64,000 nucleotides of DNA, taken from the NCBI GenBank assembly GCA_010909165.1, contig MU008220.1, positions 159,764-223,763 of the forward strand, in the 5' to 3' direction. Positions within the stretch are counted from its first letter, which is position 1; each line of letters opens with the position of its first letter. The position numbers were made by a program, and so were the translations under genes. The notes under the pieces were generated by a model. That model was given only the letters and a program-made list of their open reading frames with translations. It was not told the DNA's origin and ran no database searches. This DNA is from Anthoceros angustus (Eukaryota; Streptophyta; Anthocerotopsida; Anthocerotales; Anthocerotaceae). Positions 1 through 10,680 of this stretch are shown one piece after another.

Positions 1-870
1 TGAAAAGTGAGATAGTAGACCCTCTAGAAAGAAATTCGTGTCTTGCGTAAATAGGGAGAAGATATAAGACAATTTATTGACAAATAACAAGCTAGGCTAG
101 ATAGATCAAAGAAGAAGAAAAAAGGTGGAGGAGGAGGAGAAGAAATGTTTTATAGTTCTATTGTTCTATACTTTATAGAAGTGAACTTTAGATTAAATTT
201 GGGTTTATATAACCTCAAACAGAGACAAAAACAAGACCTAAAAAGTAGTCAAAACTTAAAATTCAATTGAAATATATATGGAAAGTGGAAAGAACTAAAT
301 AGAAAGAGATCCCCTCATTACAATAGTAGTTGTTGAAATCTATTTCTTCTTTGTCACTCCATGGAAATCCACTTAATGTCTATTTGTGAACTAGCAGAGA
401 GATACACCTATGGACGAAGTTTAGAAGTATTAAAAGAAGATATATGATTATATAAAATAATGCAAATTCGGCAGATTTTGGATAATACATGAACTTAGAA
501 CTACTTAAGGTCTATATAATAACGGGAGACTTTATAAAGATGCAAAAGAAATATTTTATAGTTCTATATTTTATAGTAGTGAACTTTAGATTAAAATTGG
601 GTTTATATAGACCCAAACAGAGAGAAAGGGGTACATAAATAAAAGTGGTCAAAACTTGAAATTCAATTGAAAGACATATGGAAAGTGAAAAGAATCAAAG
701 AGAAAGAGATCCGCCCTCATTACGATAGTAGTTGTTAAAATCTATTTCTTCTGTGTCACTCCATGGAAATCAACTCAATATCTATTCTTGAACCAGAAGA
801 GAGAGAGATACACCTATGGACGAAGTTTAGAAGTATTAAAAGAAGATATAGAAAAACTAAATTTTTATTG
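1..870. repeat. AT-rich block, two diverged halves (unit 1)
   Basis: Non-coding, strongly AT-rich. Two halves of roughly 400 bp are diverged copies of each other: both contain a 'ttttatagttctat' stretch, 'gaactttagattaaa', 'gggtttatata', and then 'agagatcc', 'tagtagttgtt' and 'ccatggaaatc'. The first half (about 146-450) ends in 'gtgaactagcagagagataca'-type sequence and the second (about 550-860) in the 'gaccagaagagagag' region that reads into P. No ORF of interest is seen. It may be the remains of an LTR or an untranslated region of a transposon; nothing identifies it. Confidence 0.8.
108..145 (+). other. Polypurine tract
   Basis: A 38-base run of purines with a single T, made of GAA and GGA repeats. 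It recurs in the AT-rich block of every unit (near 9557, 27219, 28933, 39525 and 52325). It could be the primer site of an LTR element or simply a low-complexity run; no adjacent LTR start was seen. Confidence 0.6.
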
Positions 871-1120
871 AGGGCAAAACATTGCTGGAAAAAGCCCATC
901 CAGCAAAGGACAACCAAGGGGGACCTAAGGATCGAGGTGAAAAGGAGCAACAAAGCTCCCTACCGTAAGCTTCCGATTGCGCCTACGATGTCGTATGCGG
1001 GAAGAGAAAACGCCCTACAAACTACAGAGGTTGAGGAGGATGCGTCGCCTAATGTCGCTGCTTTGTGGATGACTGCCGTAGAGAGGGCTTGTTGAAGAGC
1101 AATTGAAACTCGTTGTCTAA
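763..1120 (+). pseudogene. P segment: + strand coding-like fragment upstream of the LINE
   Basis: An open stretch of 110 residues starts at the ATG of 'ccatggaaatcaactc'. Its C-terminal half recurs in different frames in all units: a basic, low-complexity part (GPKDRGEKEQQSSLP in another frame), then ENALQTTEVEED and NVAALWMT, and in some copies ERGLVEEQLKLVV. The LINE lies immediately downstream on the opposite strand, and block C resumes + strand coding-like sequence on its far side. P may therefore be the 5' part of the transposon gene that the LINE interrupts. The family is not recognised. Retention of the same words in several frames shows that indels, not selection, shape the reading frame here. 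Confidence 0.4.
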
Positions 1121-2600
1121 AGAATGCCGTGAAATAAGTTAGAGAGGGACAGCCCGCTCACGGCATGATAAGCCTTAGCGCAGGACTTGAGAAAAGTATC
1201 AAAGTCCCGAGCCAACGCCCATATGTTTCAAGGGTGAGCGGAATGAATTGGTGGCCCGCTTGCATCGCGCTATATTCCCCGACTTTGATAGCCGCCCGTC
1301 CGCAGCCCAACTGCATAGTTAGTGATAACCCGTGCAGTGATGGAGTCGCGTGAAGGCTCAGTTACCACCACATCCACCATCAAAACCTGGTTGCCGCGGA
1401 CGAGGTACAAGTCAGCCCTGATTGACCGACCAATATGAAGAGTGTACCCCCGCTCCCTCCAGGCTATGTAGGCACGCAAACGTGACATCACAGATGGTGT
1501 CATGGGTGGAAATGCGATGATCCCATGGGGGTAACGAGCAAGGTGTATCCCGAGTCATCAAGGCGAGCCGCATTCGCAAGTAAGGAGAGAGGAAGCCACG
1601 GGCTGGAGCAGGCCAAGACGGAAGCGCATCGCAGTAGAGAAGGTGGTTGGTGCGATGTGAAAGCCTTGTATACATGGACGAGCCAATAGCCAGGCACCTG
1701 CGCCCTTCGCAGAGGAAGAGCAAAGCTGCAGTCTCGTGGACCTCGGAATGGAGGGGTCCATGAGGACGGACTAGAAGGCCTTACAAAGTTGCTTCTCAAG
1801 CAGGGATGCTTACAACCCCCTAAAGCCACGGGGGCAACGTGCGGATGAGATAACCAGGGCGCCTAGCAAAAGAAGAGAAAAGTATACCAAAGGCCATCCG
1901 TGCATCCTCCGGCAAAGAGAAGTCCTCGATGTGGGAGAGGTCTTCCGCGAGAGCGTGGTCGAGGAACCTCCAAATGAAGTCAAGAGAAGCAAAGGGGACT
2001 CCCAAAATCCGCAGGCCGGGGGCTAGAGCAATATTCTCCCCTGCAGAGAATCGCAAAGTAGGGGGTGATCTCTGACAGAGACCAGACACGGCACTTGGAC
2101 AGCTTGACCTTCAAGCCCACCAAAGAAAGCTCATGTGAGAAGAGCTCGAAGGCCTCCTTGACCTTGTCCCTCTAGAGGCTCGAGGATGTGAGAGTCATCT
2201 ACCAGCGAAGGGAAGACATAGTCACATGCAGAGGAGGCAGCCCTGGATAGGGCCCTGTAGTGAGCGATTGCAAAGAGAGCACCTCCCAGAGGGTCGCCCT
2301 GCCTGATACCTGTGGACGACTCCAAGACAAAGATGGCAAATCCTGATGGTACGTTCTTGTGCTGATAGTAGAGATTGGAGGACCTCCCGTAGAAGCTCCT
2401 GACAAAAGGTATAAGGCTCCCCAAGACACCTCCAGCGTCCTTGAGTTCCTCGAAGATGACGCCTCTAGAGATAGTATTGAAGGCGTTTCTCCACGTCCAC
2501 TTGTAAGACCATCCACTCTGGGTGGATATAGAGGCATGCCATCACTCCAAACACCACGGACTCGCAACCCGTGAGCTCCTAGAGAAGGGACAGGCATTGC
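1120..2600 (-). pseudogene. LINE-like non-LTR retrotransposon: reverse transcriptase and C-terminal domain, degenerate (unit 1)
   Basis: Read from 2600 down. A palm region appears in pieces: 'VDVENAFNTISR' type (frame-broken, AFNTISRGVIFEEL is visible near 2450-2490), then LIPFVRSFYG, then RQGDPLGGALFAIAH near 2270-2310, then the catalytic-box region SLVDDSHILEPLEG near 2170-2205, and a thumb-like SLVGLKVKLSK near 2100-2130. Further on come ILGVPFASLDFIW (about 1990-2030) and MAFGILFSSFARRPGYLIR (about 1850-1920). The C-terminal domain (about 1180-1500) has DLYLVRGNQVLMVDVVVTEP and a 'FIPLTLETYG' ending, the layout of endonuclease-like C-terminal regions seen in some LINE proteins. At least four frameshifts break it. 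There is no upstream endonuclease or ORF1, so it is a 5'-truncated copy. RT identity is firm from the RQGDPL and DD boxes; the clade is uncertain. Confidence 0.8.
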
Positions 2601-2639
2601 CGCATTATTTAGCCGAGCCGATGTTTTATGTTACATGAA

Positions 2640-3361
2640 GAGTACAAATGGTGGGAGCGCCTGTGTTGATTAGGAGGAGATTGGTGTTATAGTGGACAAC
2701 CATATCGGGCTGGTTCAACGCCCATGGAAGTGGTTTTCTAGGTTGGAGGCCGATGGCACGGTCGAGCCACTGTTCTCGATGAGGCTTTCTTTGGGCGATA
2801 TTGCGGAACTTCCACAACGCGATATGTATTTGGGGGCATATAAAAACTTGTGCATGCAAAGAAGAAATGACGCGTTTGAATGGCGATATTACGGAGATCA
2901 AGAAAGGAATGTTCCTAGCGCCTTGCACTATAGACACTCACAACAGGCCATTTTGGATTAAAAGATCATAGAAGTGAAGTTGGAATCATCGAAATCTCAC
3001 TTCCTTGTTCGTTGGTATATGACCGAGCATACAAATGCTTATGAGGGAGATATGTGGAGGAAATATATAATTCAAGGAAGTGGAACCCAACATGGCTTCA
3101 AGCTAGGAACAAAGGAGTAAAACCTTCTATCCCAAAAATATTCAACAGTCCATGTGAGCAAACGATAATCCTTTATTATGGATTTGTGTTGAATGCTCGA
3201 AAGCATTTACATGTTGTTGACAAGAAAGCGATCAGGATAAGTTGAGTGAATTACGTGGTTCATACACCACTACTCAAAGTGCAGATCATGAAGATAGTGA
3301 TGAAAATGGTGCTAACGACAAGCCCAGCCACAACGAAGGAGTGAACTCCGGAGATGAGTAA
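2640..3361 (+). pseudogene. Block C: + strand transposon-like ORF with acidic C-terminus (unit 1)
   Basis: A coding-like stretch spread over frames: a WFSRLEADGTVEPL-type part, ELPQRDMYLGAYKNLCM, EITEIKKGMFLA (clear in other units), then a conserved core FWIKKIIEVKLESSKSHFLV RWYMTEHTNAYEG, followed by NETIILYYGFVLNARKHLHV and an acidic tail with DEDSDENGAND-like residues ending GDE at a TAA (3359-3361). The 'FWI-K-IEV ... VRWY' core resembles a small chromatin-reader-like (BAH or PWWP-like) module reported in transposon-encoded proteins; this is an analogy only. Best preserved in unit 2 (21381-21777). Frames shift near 2940, 3120 and 3240. The exact family is unknown to me. Confidence 0.5.
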
Positions 3362-5180
3362 ACTTGCTTGCATGGAGAAGGAATTGGAGGAGGCAATGGT
3401 TGCCGATACTCGAGATAAATGTAGGGATTCAACATCCAATTTAAATTATCTTGTAGGAGCCTTTGTTATGGTATGTAAGCGGGTGAAAGCTTTTGTCCAT
3501 TGCCATCGCTTTGCAATAAAAACCATGTTTCCTTATACGTGTTTTCAACACAACATTTAAATAATGTACGGGTTGGGGCCGATTAGCGATGTCCCAAGAA
3601 TATGGAAAATGTGTTGGCCATAGCGGACACTTGACCAAGGATGACAAATATATATGCATGTTACCAGTACCCCAACCCTCTTGGATCGGTTGCTTGTGTT
3701 TGTTATGGTGCTTGTGGTACCGTGGGGACCGAATAGGGCAGCGGTAAACCTCCGGGACAAGACAGGCCGACCGTGCCCCGCCTCCACTAGCAGCCCGCCA
3801 AGTATACGTTGCTTAAAACCCAAAGGCGAGATGACCTTAACCCTTTGAAAACCCTAGACTTCAAAATGTATTTGCGAAGACTTTGGTTTTTGGCACTAAC
3901 CATACTTTCCCACATTTGAGGCAAATCCGAGATAAGGGGATTGCTTTCCCGATGGTAAAGGTCAATGTGGTGGGTCTTACTTTGCCAAATCATATGGGTA
4001 AAGAATTGCGAACACCCTTCTACGGCGTGTACCCATGTTGAAAAAGTGGGGCAAGGTGAATGGGACACCCTTTTTTGTGGTACTTTCACTAAAAGGTGAT
4101 ATCCACGATTTAAGACCCATGTGTGGTTAACCCCTTTGGCACATGTTTAAGACAAAACCCTCATCATGTATATTCCCCTTGAAGGTTTACGGTGTTGGGG
4201 GCTCTTGTAGGACCAACAAAATCTCGCATGAACTCTAGGTGTAGCTCGTCCACAAACTCCTCCGCCTTGTTGCTCCACATTTGCCTTGACTTGCAAGGGG
4301 GTTGTGCATTTTGAGCCTTCTTTCCTGTTGCGCCCGAGCCATGGTACTGTCAACCACAAAGGAGAGAAAGGGAGAAGATGGAAAGAGCAACTCTTATCGA
4401 TCGAGCGCAAGCTTGGCACCGCGACAAAGACAAATCAAGAGAGCAAAAGAGCTTAAGGTTGCATGCGGCGATGGCGGAGAGGAGAGGTGCACACAAATAG
4501 AAAGATGCCCAAGATGAGAATTGAAGGGTGCGTTCTTATGCCTCGCATGTTGTCCTTGCCACCGTGCCTTAATTGTCGGGCCTTAGGTCCGGCAGACACC
4601 CCACCATCAGAGCGTGAACGGCCGGGCCACTCTAATCCTTTTGCTTATTATGCCTGTTATACAAAGTGCCATATCATCCACTTTACTCCATCCTTTCCTC
4701 GCACCGTGCCTTGTGGGGCCACTTTGATTCTCAACCACCCAACCACCTTAACAAAAGGTGCAACTCAACGTGACTATTAAGGTGGGTGAGCAAAGTGGCC
4801 AAAGCAACGTGGGTCTCTTCTCCGCCTTCCGACTACCATCCTTCTCCATTTCATCCTCCGCACCTTTGATCCAATCCTCCGCTTTTGGGGAATCTTGGCC
4901 GGCAATCCTTATTTTCCCATTCAAATCGTCTCAAAGAAAAGAAAATCACACACACAAGCGCCTTCCGGGTTATTAACATCCAATGCGGTCTCCACATACG
5001 CCCTTCTCATTTGTTGGCATCCTCACCAACCTAGGCATAATACTTCTTCACGCCAACCATTCACCCGAATTGGTAACCACGTTCCATCCTATTGACATAA
5101 TTGCACATAACCATTTTCAAATACCTCTAGGACGGTATATGATTCCATCCATCGTAGGTGCAACTTCCCGAAAATGCATG
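3362..5180. other. Block D (unit 1): conserved in all units, no recognised gene
   Basis: About 1.8 kb shared by all five units. It starts after the stop of block C. Conserved words include 'tacgggttggggccgatt' and 'aaaagtggggcaaggtgaat'. On the - strand a broken stretch reads KAEEFVDELHLEFMRDF (about 4215-4290) and HSPCPTFSTWVH (about 4030-4080). On the + strand ORFs such as 4983-5438 are rich in I, L, H and P and lack a family signature. Base composition and conserved frames do not settle whether it is coding. It could be an untranslated or intronic part of a transposon or of the captured TAF1 locus. Confidence 0.5.
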
Positions 5181-7290
5181 AATCGCTATCATACAATAAT
5201 GCGTGGTCACCCGGCTTTACCTACCGCCCGCAACCGCTTGTCATGCATCCTCTTTCTTTGTGTTTGTACCATGCCCATTTGGATCCTAGCTTCCTCCGAT
5301 GGACGTCAAGGAGGGAGCTTACATCGGCTTCTTAGTTTGCCGCTCAATTGCTGGCACAGAACGCTTCACACCTTGTGCAGCAGCACGCATTTTGGCAGGT
5401 GTTTTCTCTTCCTTGGTGGCATAGTAGTGGTCATTTGATATGTGAAATCGCGTCAATGCTGATGGATCAGTATGAGCCTCCTCCGCTTTGTTGTTCTCGG
5501 ACTTTTGCACAAAGATCTTAGTTGCAGCATGGCTCTGCAAATGTTGAGCTTCACTTGCGTCAGGTATTTCGAATGCCATGTTTGGGTCGTTGAAGTCAAA
5601 TATCAGCTTTGACCTACACACAGGCCTCGTGGCACGAGCGTCATTGTCCCATTGAACTGGTCCACCACTTGCATGATGCCAATTCGGATTCGCATAATGG
5701 GCCCGTAGCTCCACCCTTTCCTTTGTACAACGTTATTTACTCCATCAACTTGATCAAGCATCCTTGCTCGCATCGGATCTCACGACCATCTCGACTCTAA
5801 TCGTAACATCCGAGGATGCCTAGGCACCTCTACACGCCTACCACATGGCTTGCTCAAAGGCTCAATCAAGATAGGCCTATATTGACTAGCAAGAGGTCTC
5901 AAGTTCTCCGTCCCATCCATCCTCAAGCATTGAGAGGCAAACCTTTCTCGAGCATTCATTATCTCCCACAAAATTTGGTCTTCCCAATCTTGCTGGTGCA
6001 ATGCTTCAAAGTTGGCGGTGGCATGAGGTTCACCGCGGTGACAAATGCTCCCAATCGGATTTCATGGGCTCACAAGCAACGAACACTTCTTTCTTTGATC
6101 TTGGCTTGGGCTTCTTGTCATATCCAAAGTCATGGCATAGAGGTTCGCCATCGCCCAGCCCATCGCATCTGCTTCCTCAACTTCATCCTCTGCACTCAAA
6201 CCTTCTAAATCGGTATATTACCAAATACCAACATTAGCCAACTTTTGAAAATTTCCTCCTCATCGATTCCACTTCAAAACCATCTTCCACGCACGTTCCT
6301 CCTATCCGTGCAGAACCAATTTAAAGGGTGACCTCCAAAAGCATATCGCTGGAGTCGATACCGAGTACAACCAAATGAATCCAGAACATTTTTCATCGAA
6401 TATGACCAGGTAGAAACCTTTAGAGTACGCTCTTTTGCATCCTGTTTTTCGGCTCCCAGCAGCCCAATACGGTTGATCCACACCAAACAATTCAGAAAAT
6501 CGCAGAATGACTTGGCCATCTAGGTGATACAGGATAGACGGATCCAGTTTTTGATTGACCTCTGCGGTAGAATGATCATCATTGGCCACACATAGATCCC
6601 GAAATACAACAGATCTGACTCTCAATATGATTGAATCAACGAATTCCTTCTCATCGAAAGACTAAGTAGTTTGCCAACCCATGGAACTGCTATATTAGTG
6701 CACTGGTTTGAATGAGCGCTTCCCCCCTAAACCGCATTGACATTTTACGACTTGGCTTGGGCTCTAACTCATGAGTCCGGTCATCAAGATCATAATCATC
6801 TTCTTCAAGTATTGAGGTAAAGTGCACCAAAAGCTTCAACATAAAATTGTTGATCCCAAGGGGTATATGGAGCTCCGGTTCCGTGTCCTCAACTTCTTCT
6901 CGTATGTCCTCACAAATGGCGGCATCCTCACCCGTCGAGGAAACCTAGAGACAACGACCAAAATCATGAGCCGAGGCAACTTGATTAAGGCGGAAAGTGC
7001 ACTGGTTTGAATGAGCGCTTCAGCCCTAAAGCATTGACATTTTACGACTTGGCTTGGGCTCGCCGTCACGAGTCCGGTCATCGACATCATAATCATCTTC
7101 TTCAAGTATTGAGGTGCAGTGTGACCAAAGTCGCTTCAACATAAAATTGTTGATCCCAAGGGGTATATGGAGCTCGGTTCCGTGTCCTCAACTTCTTCTC
7201 GTATGTCCTCACAAATGGCGGCATCCTCACCCGTCGAGGAAACCTAGAGACAACGACCAAAATCATGAGCCGAGGCAACAGCGAAGGCGG
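5180..7290 (-). pseudogene. TAF1-like (TFIID subunit 1) gene fragment, degenerate (unit 1)
   Basis: On the - strand from about 7280 to 5180, pieces line up in the order expected for plant TAF1, the largest TFIID subunit and scaffold for TBP. They are an acidic N-terminal part (ILEEDDYD in one frame), VILRFSELFGVDQP (about 6450-6510, compare the family motif ILRFSEIFG), EPMKSDWEHL (about 6045-6075), QQDWEDQILW (about 5965-6000), ENLRPLASQYRPILIEPL (about 5860-5910), HPRMLRLES (about 5785-5815), KLIFDFNDPNMAFEIPD (about 5565-5620), HLQSHAA, FHISNDHYYATKE and a basic VPAIERQTKKP (about 5320-5345). The later part of TAF1, including the histone acetyltransferase core and bromodomain, is not seen. 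Frameshifts and stops interrupt every segment. Introns cannot be placed. Identity rests on motif order recalled for the family. Confidence 0.65.
6690..7290. repeat. About 300-bp tandem duplication inside the TAF1-like block
   Basis: The stretch from 'gtgcactggtttgaatgagcg' (6700) through 'catgagccgaggcaac' is repeated from 7000. The junction joins 'gcggaaagtgcact' to 'gtgcactggtttgaatg', with gtgcact shared. A third copy follows at about 7650-7935. It repeats the putative TAF1 N-terminal acidic segment. Confidence 0.8.
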
Positions 7291-7299
7291 AAAGTGCAC

Positions 7300-7465
7300 T
7301 TGCAACACTAAGAGCTAACCATCGCACTTCCCAAGCTGCAGCTCGGAGCCCAGTAGGCCAAAGGAAGGTGAGAAGGTCATGATGCAGACATCCCACCAAG
7401 TTTACAGAATAGAGCTCGAGCGCCCAACTAGAGGAAGAAGAGAGCACTTACCACGCTCAAAGACA
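7300..7465. other. Short mixed segment: inter-TAF1/PPR linker plus start of block H
   Basis: Holds the linker found between the TAF1-like and PPR fragments in units 3 and 4 ('gagctaaccatcgcacttcc'), then joins directly to the start of block H ('gagctcgagcgcccaactag'). The PPR and G blocks are missing between them. Confidence 0.6.
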
Positions 7466-8000
7466 GAATGCTAGCGAGATGATAGACGGATCCAGCTTTT
7501 GATTGACCTCTGCGGTAGAATGATCATCATTGGCCACACATAGATCCCGAAATACAACAGATACGCTCTCAATATGATTGAATCAACGAATTCCTTCTCA
7601 TCGAAAGACTTGGTAAGTAGTTTGCCAACCCATGGAACTGCTATATTAGTGCACTGGTTTGAATGAGCGCTTCAGCCCTAAACCGCATTGACATTTTACG
7701 ACTTGGCTTGGGCTCAACCGTCACGAGTCCGGTCATCGACATCATAATCATCTTCTTCAAGTATTGAGGTGCGTAGTGACCAAAGTCGCTTCAACATAAA
7801 ATTGTTGATCCCAAGGGGTATATGGAGCTCGGTTCCGTGTCCTCAACTTCTTCTCGTATGTCCTCACAAATGGCGGCATCCTCACCCGTCGAGGAAACCT
7901 AGAGACAACGACCAAAATCATGAGCCGAGGCAACTTGAGGCGGAAAGTGCACTTGCAACACTAAGAGCTAACCATCGCACTTCCCAAGCTGCAGCTCGGA
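7466..8000 (-). pseudogene. Second copy of the TAF1-like 5' portion (unit 1)
   Basis: Starts abruptly at 'gatagacggatccagctttt', inside what was block H sequence ('gctagcgagatgatagac'). gatagacg is shared by both parents (compare 6533 and 8143). It repeats sequence seen at about 6530-7300, including the 'ttgatcccaaggggtatatgg' segment, and then returns to block H near 8045. It is a third partial copy of the TAF1 N-terminal region and has no start or stop of its own. Confidence 0.6.
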
Positions 8001-8039
8001 GCCCGGTAGGCCAAAGGAAGGTGAGAAGGTCATGATGCA

Positions 8040-8817
8040 GGACATCACGACCAAGTTTACAACAGAATAGAGCTCGAGCGCTCCAACTAGAGGAAGAAGA
8101 GAGCACTTACCACGTTCAAGACAGAATGCTAGCGAGAGCGATAGACGATCATTCTCATCCCGCAAGAGCGCCAACAACCACTTCATTCATTCACAACTAC
8201 GCTGCATTTGCAAGCTCAAAAGGAACAGTTGCAACCTCGGAAGAAGCAAAAACATCAAAACAAAAGGCGAGGTCGGCACTTGGGAACCGCCACGCTTGGA
8301 CAGACTGAAGAAGGTAATCGACATCGAGACCTCCATCGCCGAGCTTCCCAGACGTAAACCCGTTCAAGTGCCCGCCATACTCCTCTTCACCTTCGTCCTC
8401 CCTCTTTGGCCAAACGGTGGGCCCATAAAGCCTCGAAGCCGTGATCGCCGCACTCTCTTACTTGGTTTGCCTGCACTTATTCCGCTTCACCAGCCCAGCC
8501 GTAGTCTCTTGTTCCACCACTTGGGTGGCCTGCATCAGATCACCAGCGGTGGTGGTGTGCATGATAATTTCTCGCTCCTCAACGATAAGATGCCAATTGT
8601 ACATGGAGGGGCGGGCATTGCATTCGATTAGGATCTTGAGAATCAACAAGACCCCGGTGATACTCGATGAACTGCTATGGGCCCTAAGATTGAGGCCCCA
8701 TATGGAGTCTATAGGGACCATGGGCAATTATCTCTTCATGATTATCGCTCCCCACTATGACTAGTCTTTGAACATGATTCATGTAACCCAGAACTCAAAA
8801 CAATTTGAAGATTAACC
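8040..8817. other. Block H (unit 1): conserved, unassigned
   Basis: In units 2-4 this block follows the copia RNase H remnant, and it starts with that ORF's stop (aactag) and a purine run (aggaagaagagag) that could be a polypurine tract. If so, the rest may be a decayed 3' LTR, but no clear TG...CA ends were found. + strand ORFs here (for example 8296-8631) change between copies and have no recognisable family. Confidence 0.45.
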
Positions 8818-9446
8818 ATAATATTTTAGTATGATGATGCTATTAAATAAGGATGAAATATTTAAAATAATATGTTATAAATTCATTCCAAGATATAACT
8901 TGCACGGATTCTACTTTAATTTGTATATGTTATTAATTACCATGAGAAAAAGTCGTCACGTTTGTCTCCGTGAAAAGACTTTGAGGTGTTCGAGTTTTGT
9001 TCGCCACAAATTTAAAGTCAAGAGCAATGTCCGCAATACAATTAGGCCAAAATCATGCAAGTAAGGATAGGTAGATAGATAGATAGATAAATAAATAGAA
9101 TATTTTACTACATTACGGTCTCGAACAAGGAAACTAATGCGCCTCGCATGAGGAATATATGTATGTAAACAAGAATGCACATGTCGTCATTCATAAGGTA
9201 GAAATAAAAAAGAATGGAAAAATGGGAAGAGATCTTACCAGATCGATTGGTCTACCCTTTTATTCAACCAACTTCGACTCAGACACAGAGACTCTTTCTT
9301 TCATCTTGCTCAAGACTCTCGATAAGGTTTTCATGAATCATTCATCTAGCTCGAGGCTTTCAATAAGTTATGCCACACGTTGTTCCCATAGATGTTATTT
9401 TTAAAATACGAGATGGGAGATAAAAGGAAGAACTTTTATGTAGACT
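8818..9446. repeat. Terminal AT-rich block with microsatellite (unit 1)
   Basis: Non-coding AT-rich sequence that closes each unit ('atattttagtatgatgatgc' to 'cttttatgtagact'). It is nearly identical in units 1-4. The - strand ORF across 8956-9180 merely reads through the TAGA microsatellite and is not considered a gene. Confidence 0.8.
9072..9097 (+). repeat. (TAGA)n/(TAAA)n microsatellite
   Basis: Four to five TAGA repeats followed by TAAA-like repeats. Copies lie at 26736-26763, 39050-39078 and 51836-51863 with the same repeat number, which supports recent amplification of the unit. Confidence 0.9.
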
Positions 9447-10450
9447 TGAAAAGTGAGATAGTAGACCCTCTAGAAAGAAATTCATGTCTTGCGTAAATAG
9501 GGAGAAGATATAAGACAATTTATTGACAAATAACAAGCTAGGCTAGATAGATCAAAGAAGAAGAAAAAAAGGTGGAGGAGGAGGAGAAGAAATGTTTTAT
9601 AGTTCTATTGTTCTATACTTTATAGAAGTGAACTTTAGATTAAATTTGGGTTTATATAACCTCAAACAGACAAAAAACGATTACCTAAAAAAGTAGTCAA
9701 AACTTAAAATTCAATTGAAATATATATGGAAAGTGGAAAGAACTAAATAGAAAGAGATCCGCCTCATTACAATAGTAGTTGTTGAAATCTATTTCTTCTT
9801 TGTCACTCCATGGAAATCCACTTAATGTCTATTTGTGAACTAGAGAGAGATACACCTATGGACGAAGTTTAGAAGTATTAAAAGAAGATATATGATTATA
9901 TAAAATAATGCAAATTCGCAGATTTTGGATAATACATGAACTTAGAACTACTTAAGGTCTATATAATAACGGGAGACTTTATAAAGATGCAAAAGAAATA
10001 TTTTATAGTTCTATATTTTATAGTAGTGAACTTTAGATTAAAATTGGGTTTATATAACCTCAAACAGAGAGAAAGGGGTACATAAATAAATAGAATATTT
10101 TAGTATGATGATGCTATTAAATAAGGATGAAATATTTTATAGTTCTATATTTTATAGTAGTGAACTTTAGATTAAAATTGGGTTTATATAGACCCAAACA
10201 GAGAAAGGTACATAAATAAAAGTGGTCAAAACTTGAAATTCAATTGAAAGACATATGGAAAGTGAAAAGAATCAAAGAGAAAGAGATCCGCCTCATTATA
10301 GTAGTTGTTAAAATCTATTTCTTCCGTGTCACCCATGGAAATCAACTCAATATCTATTCTTGAACCAAGAGAGAGAGATACACCTATGGACGAAGTTTAG
10401 AAGTATTAAAAGAAGATATAGAAAAACTAAATTTTTATTGAGGGCAAAAC
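9447..10450. repeat. AT-rich block of unit 2, with an inserted foreign patch
   Basis: Same layout as 1-870, but at about 10082-10136 it contains a patch copied from the end of a unit (microsatellite flank 'ataaataaatagaatatttta', then 'gtatgatgatgctattaaat'). The patch is flanked by microhomologies to the host sequence. The second half is partly repeated after the patch. Confidence 0.8.
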
Positions 10451-10680
10451 ATTGCCGGAAAAAGCCCATCCAAAGAAAGGACAACCAAGGGGACCTAAGG
10501 ATCGAGGTGAAAGGAGCAACAAAGCTCCCTACCGTAAGCTTCGATTGCGCCTACGATGTCGTGATGGAAGAGAAAACGCCCTACAAACTACGGAGGTTGA
10601 GGAGGATGCGCCGCCTAATGTCGCCGCTTTGTGGATGACCGAGAGAGGGCTTGTTGAAGAGCAATTGAAACTCGTTGTCT
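10451..10680 (+). pseudogene. P segment, unit 2 first copy
   Basis: Repeats the + strand coding-like fragment of unit 1. The words ENALQTTEVEED and NVAALWMTERGLVEEQLKLVV appear in one frame (10452-10682) and the basic KTPYKLRRLRRMRRLM in another. Further P copies lie at about 11366-11560, 12450-12680, 13355-13540, 14450-14660, 15755-15980 and 17021-17140. Confidence 0.4.

Larger units (their letters stand above)
1..9446. repeat. Composite array unit 1 (PPR and copia blocks missing)
   Basis: First of five head-to-tail copies of a composite repeat. The phase is set by the string tgaaaagtgagatagtagac, which recurs at 9447, 27111, 39415 and 52216. Order here is AT-rich block, P, LINE, C, D, TAF1-like, H, AT-rich block. 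Compared with units 3 and 4 it lacks the PPR fragment, the minisatellite and the copia RNase H remnant, because the TAF1 side joins directly to block H near 7390 and 8045. The TAF1 5' part is instead repeated three times. The window begins inside the array, so more units may lie to the left. Confidence 0.9.

Noticed and set aside
4983-5438. 151-residue + strand ORF in block D
   Set aside because: Copies in units 3-5 break differently, and its right end is antisense to a TAF1-like motif.
8956-9180. 74-residue - strand ORF seen in four units
   Set aside because: Recurrence is explained by the repeat itself, and the frame crosses a microsatellite.
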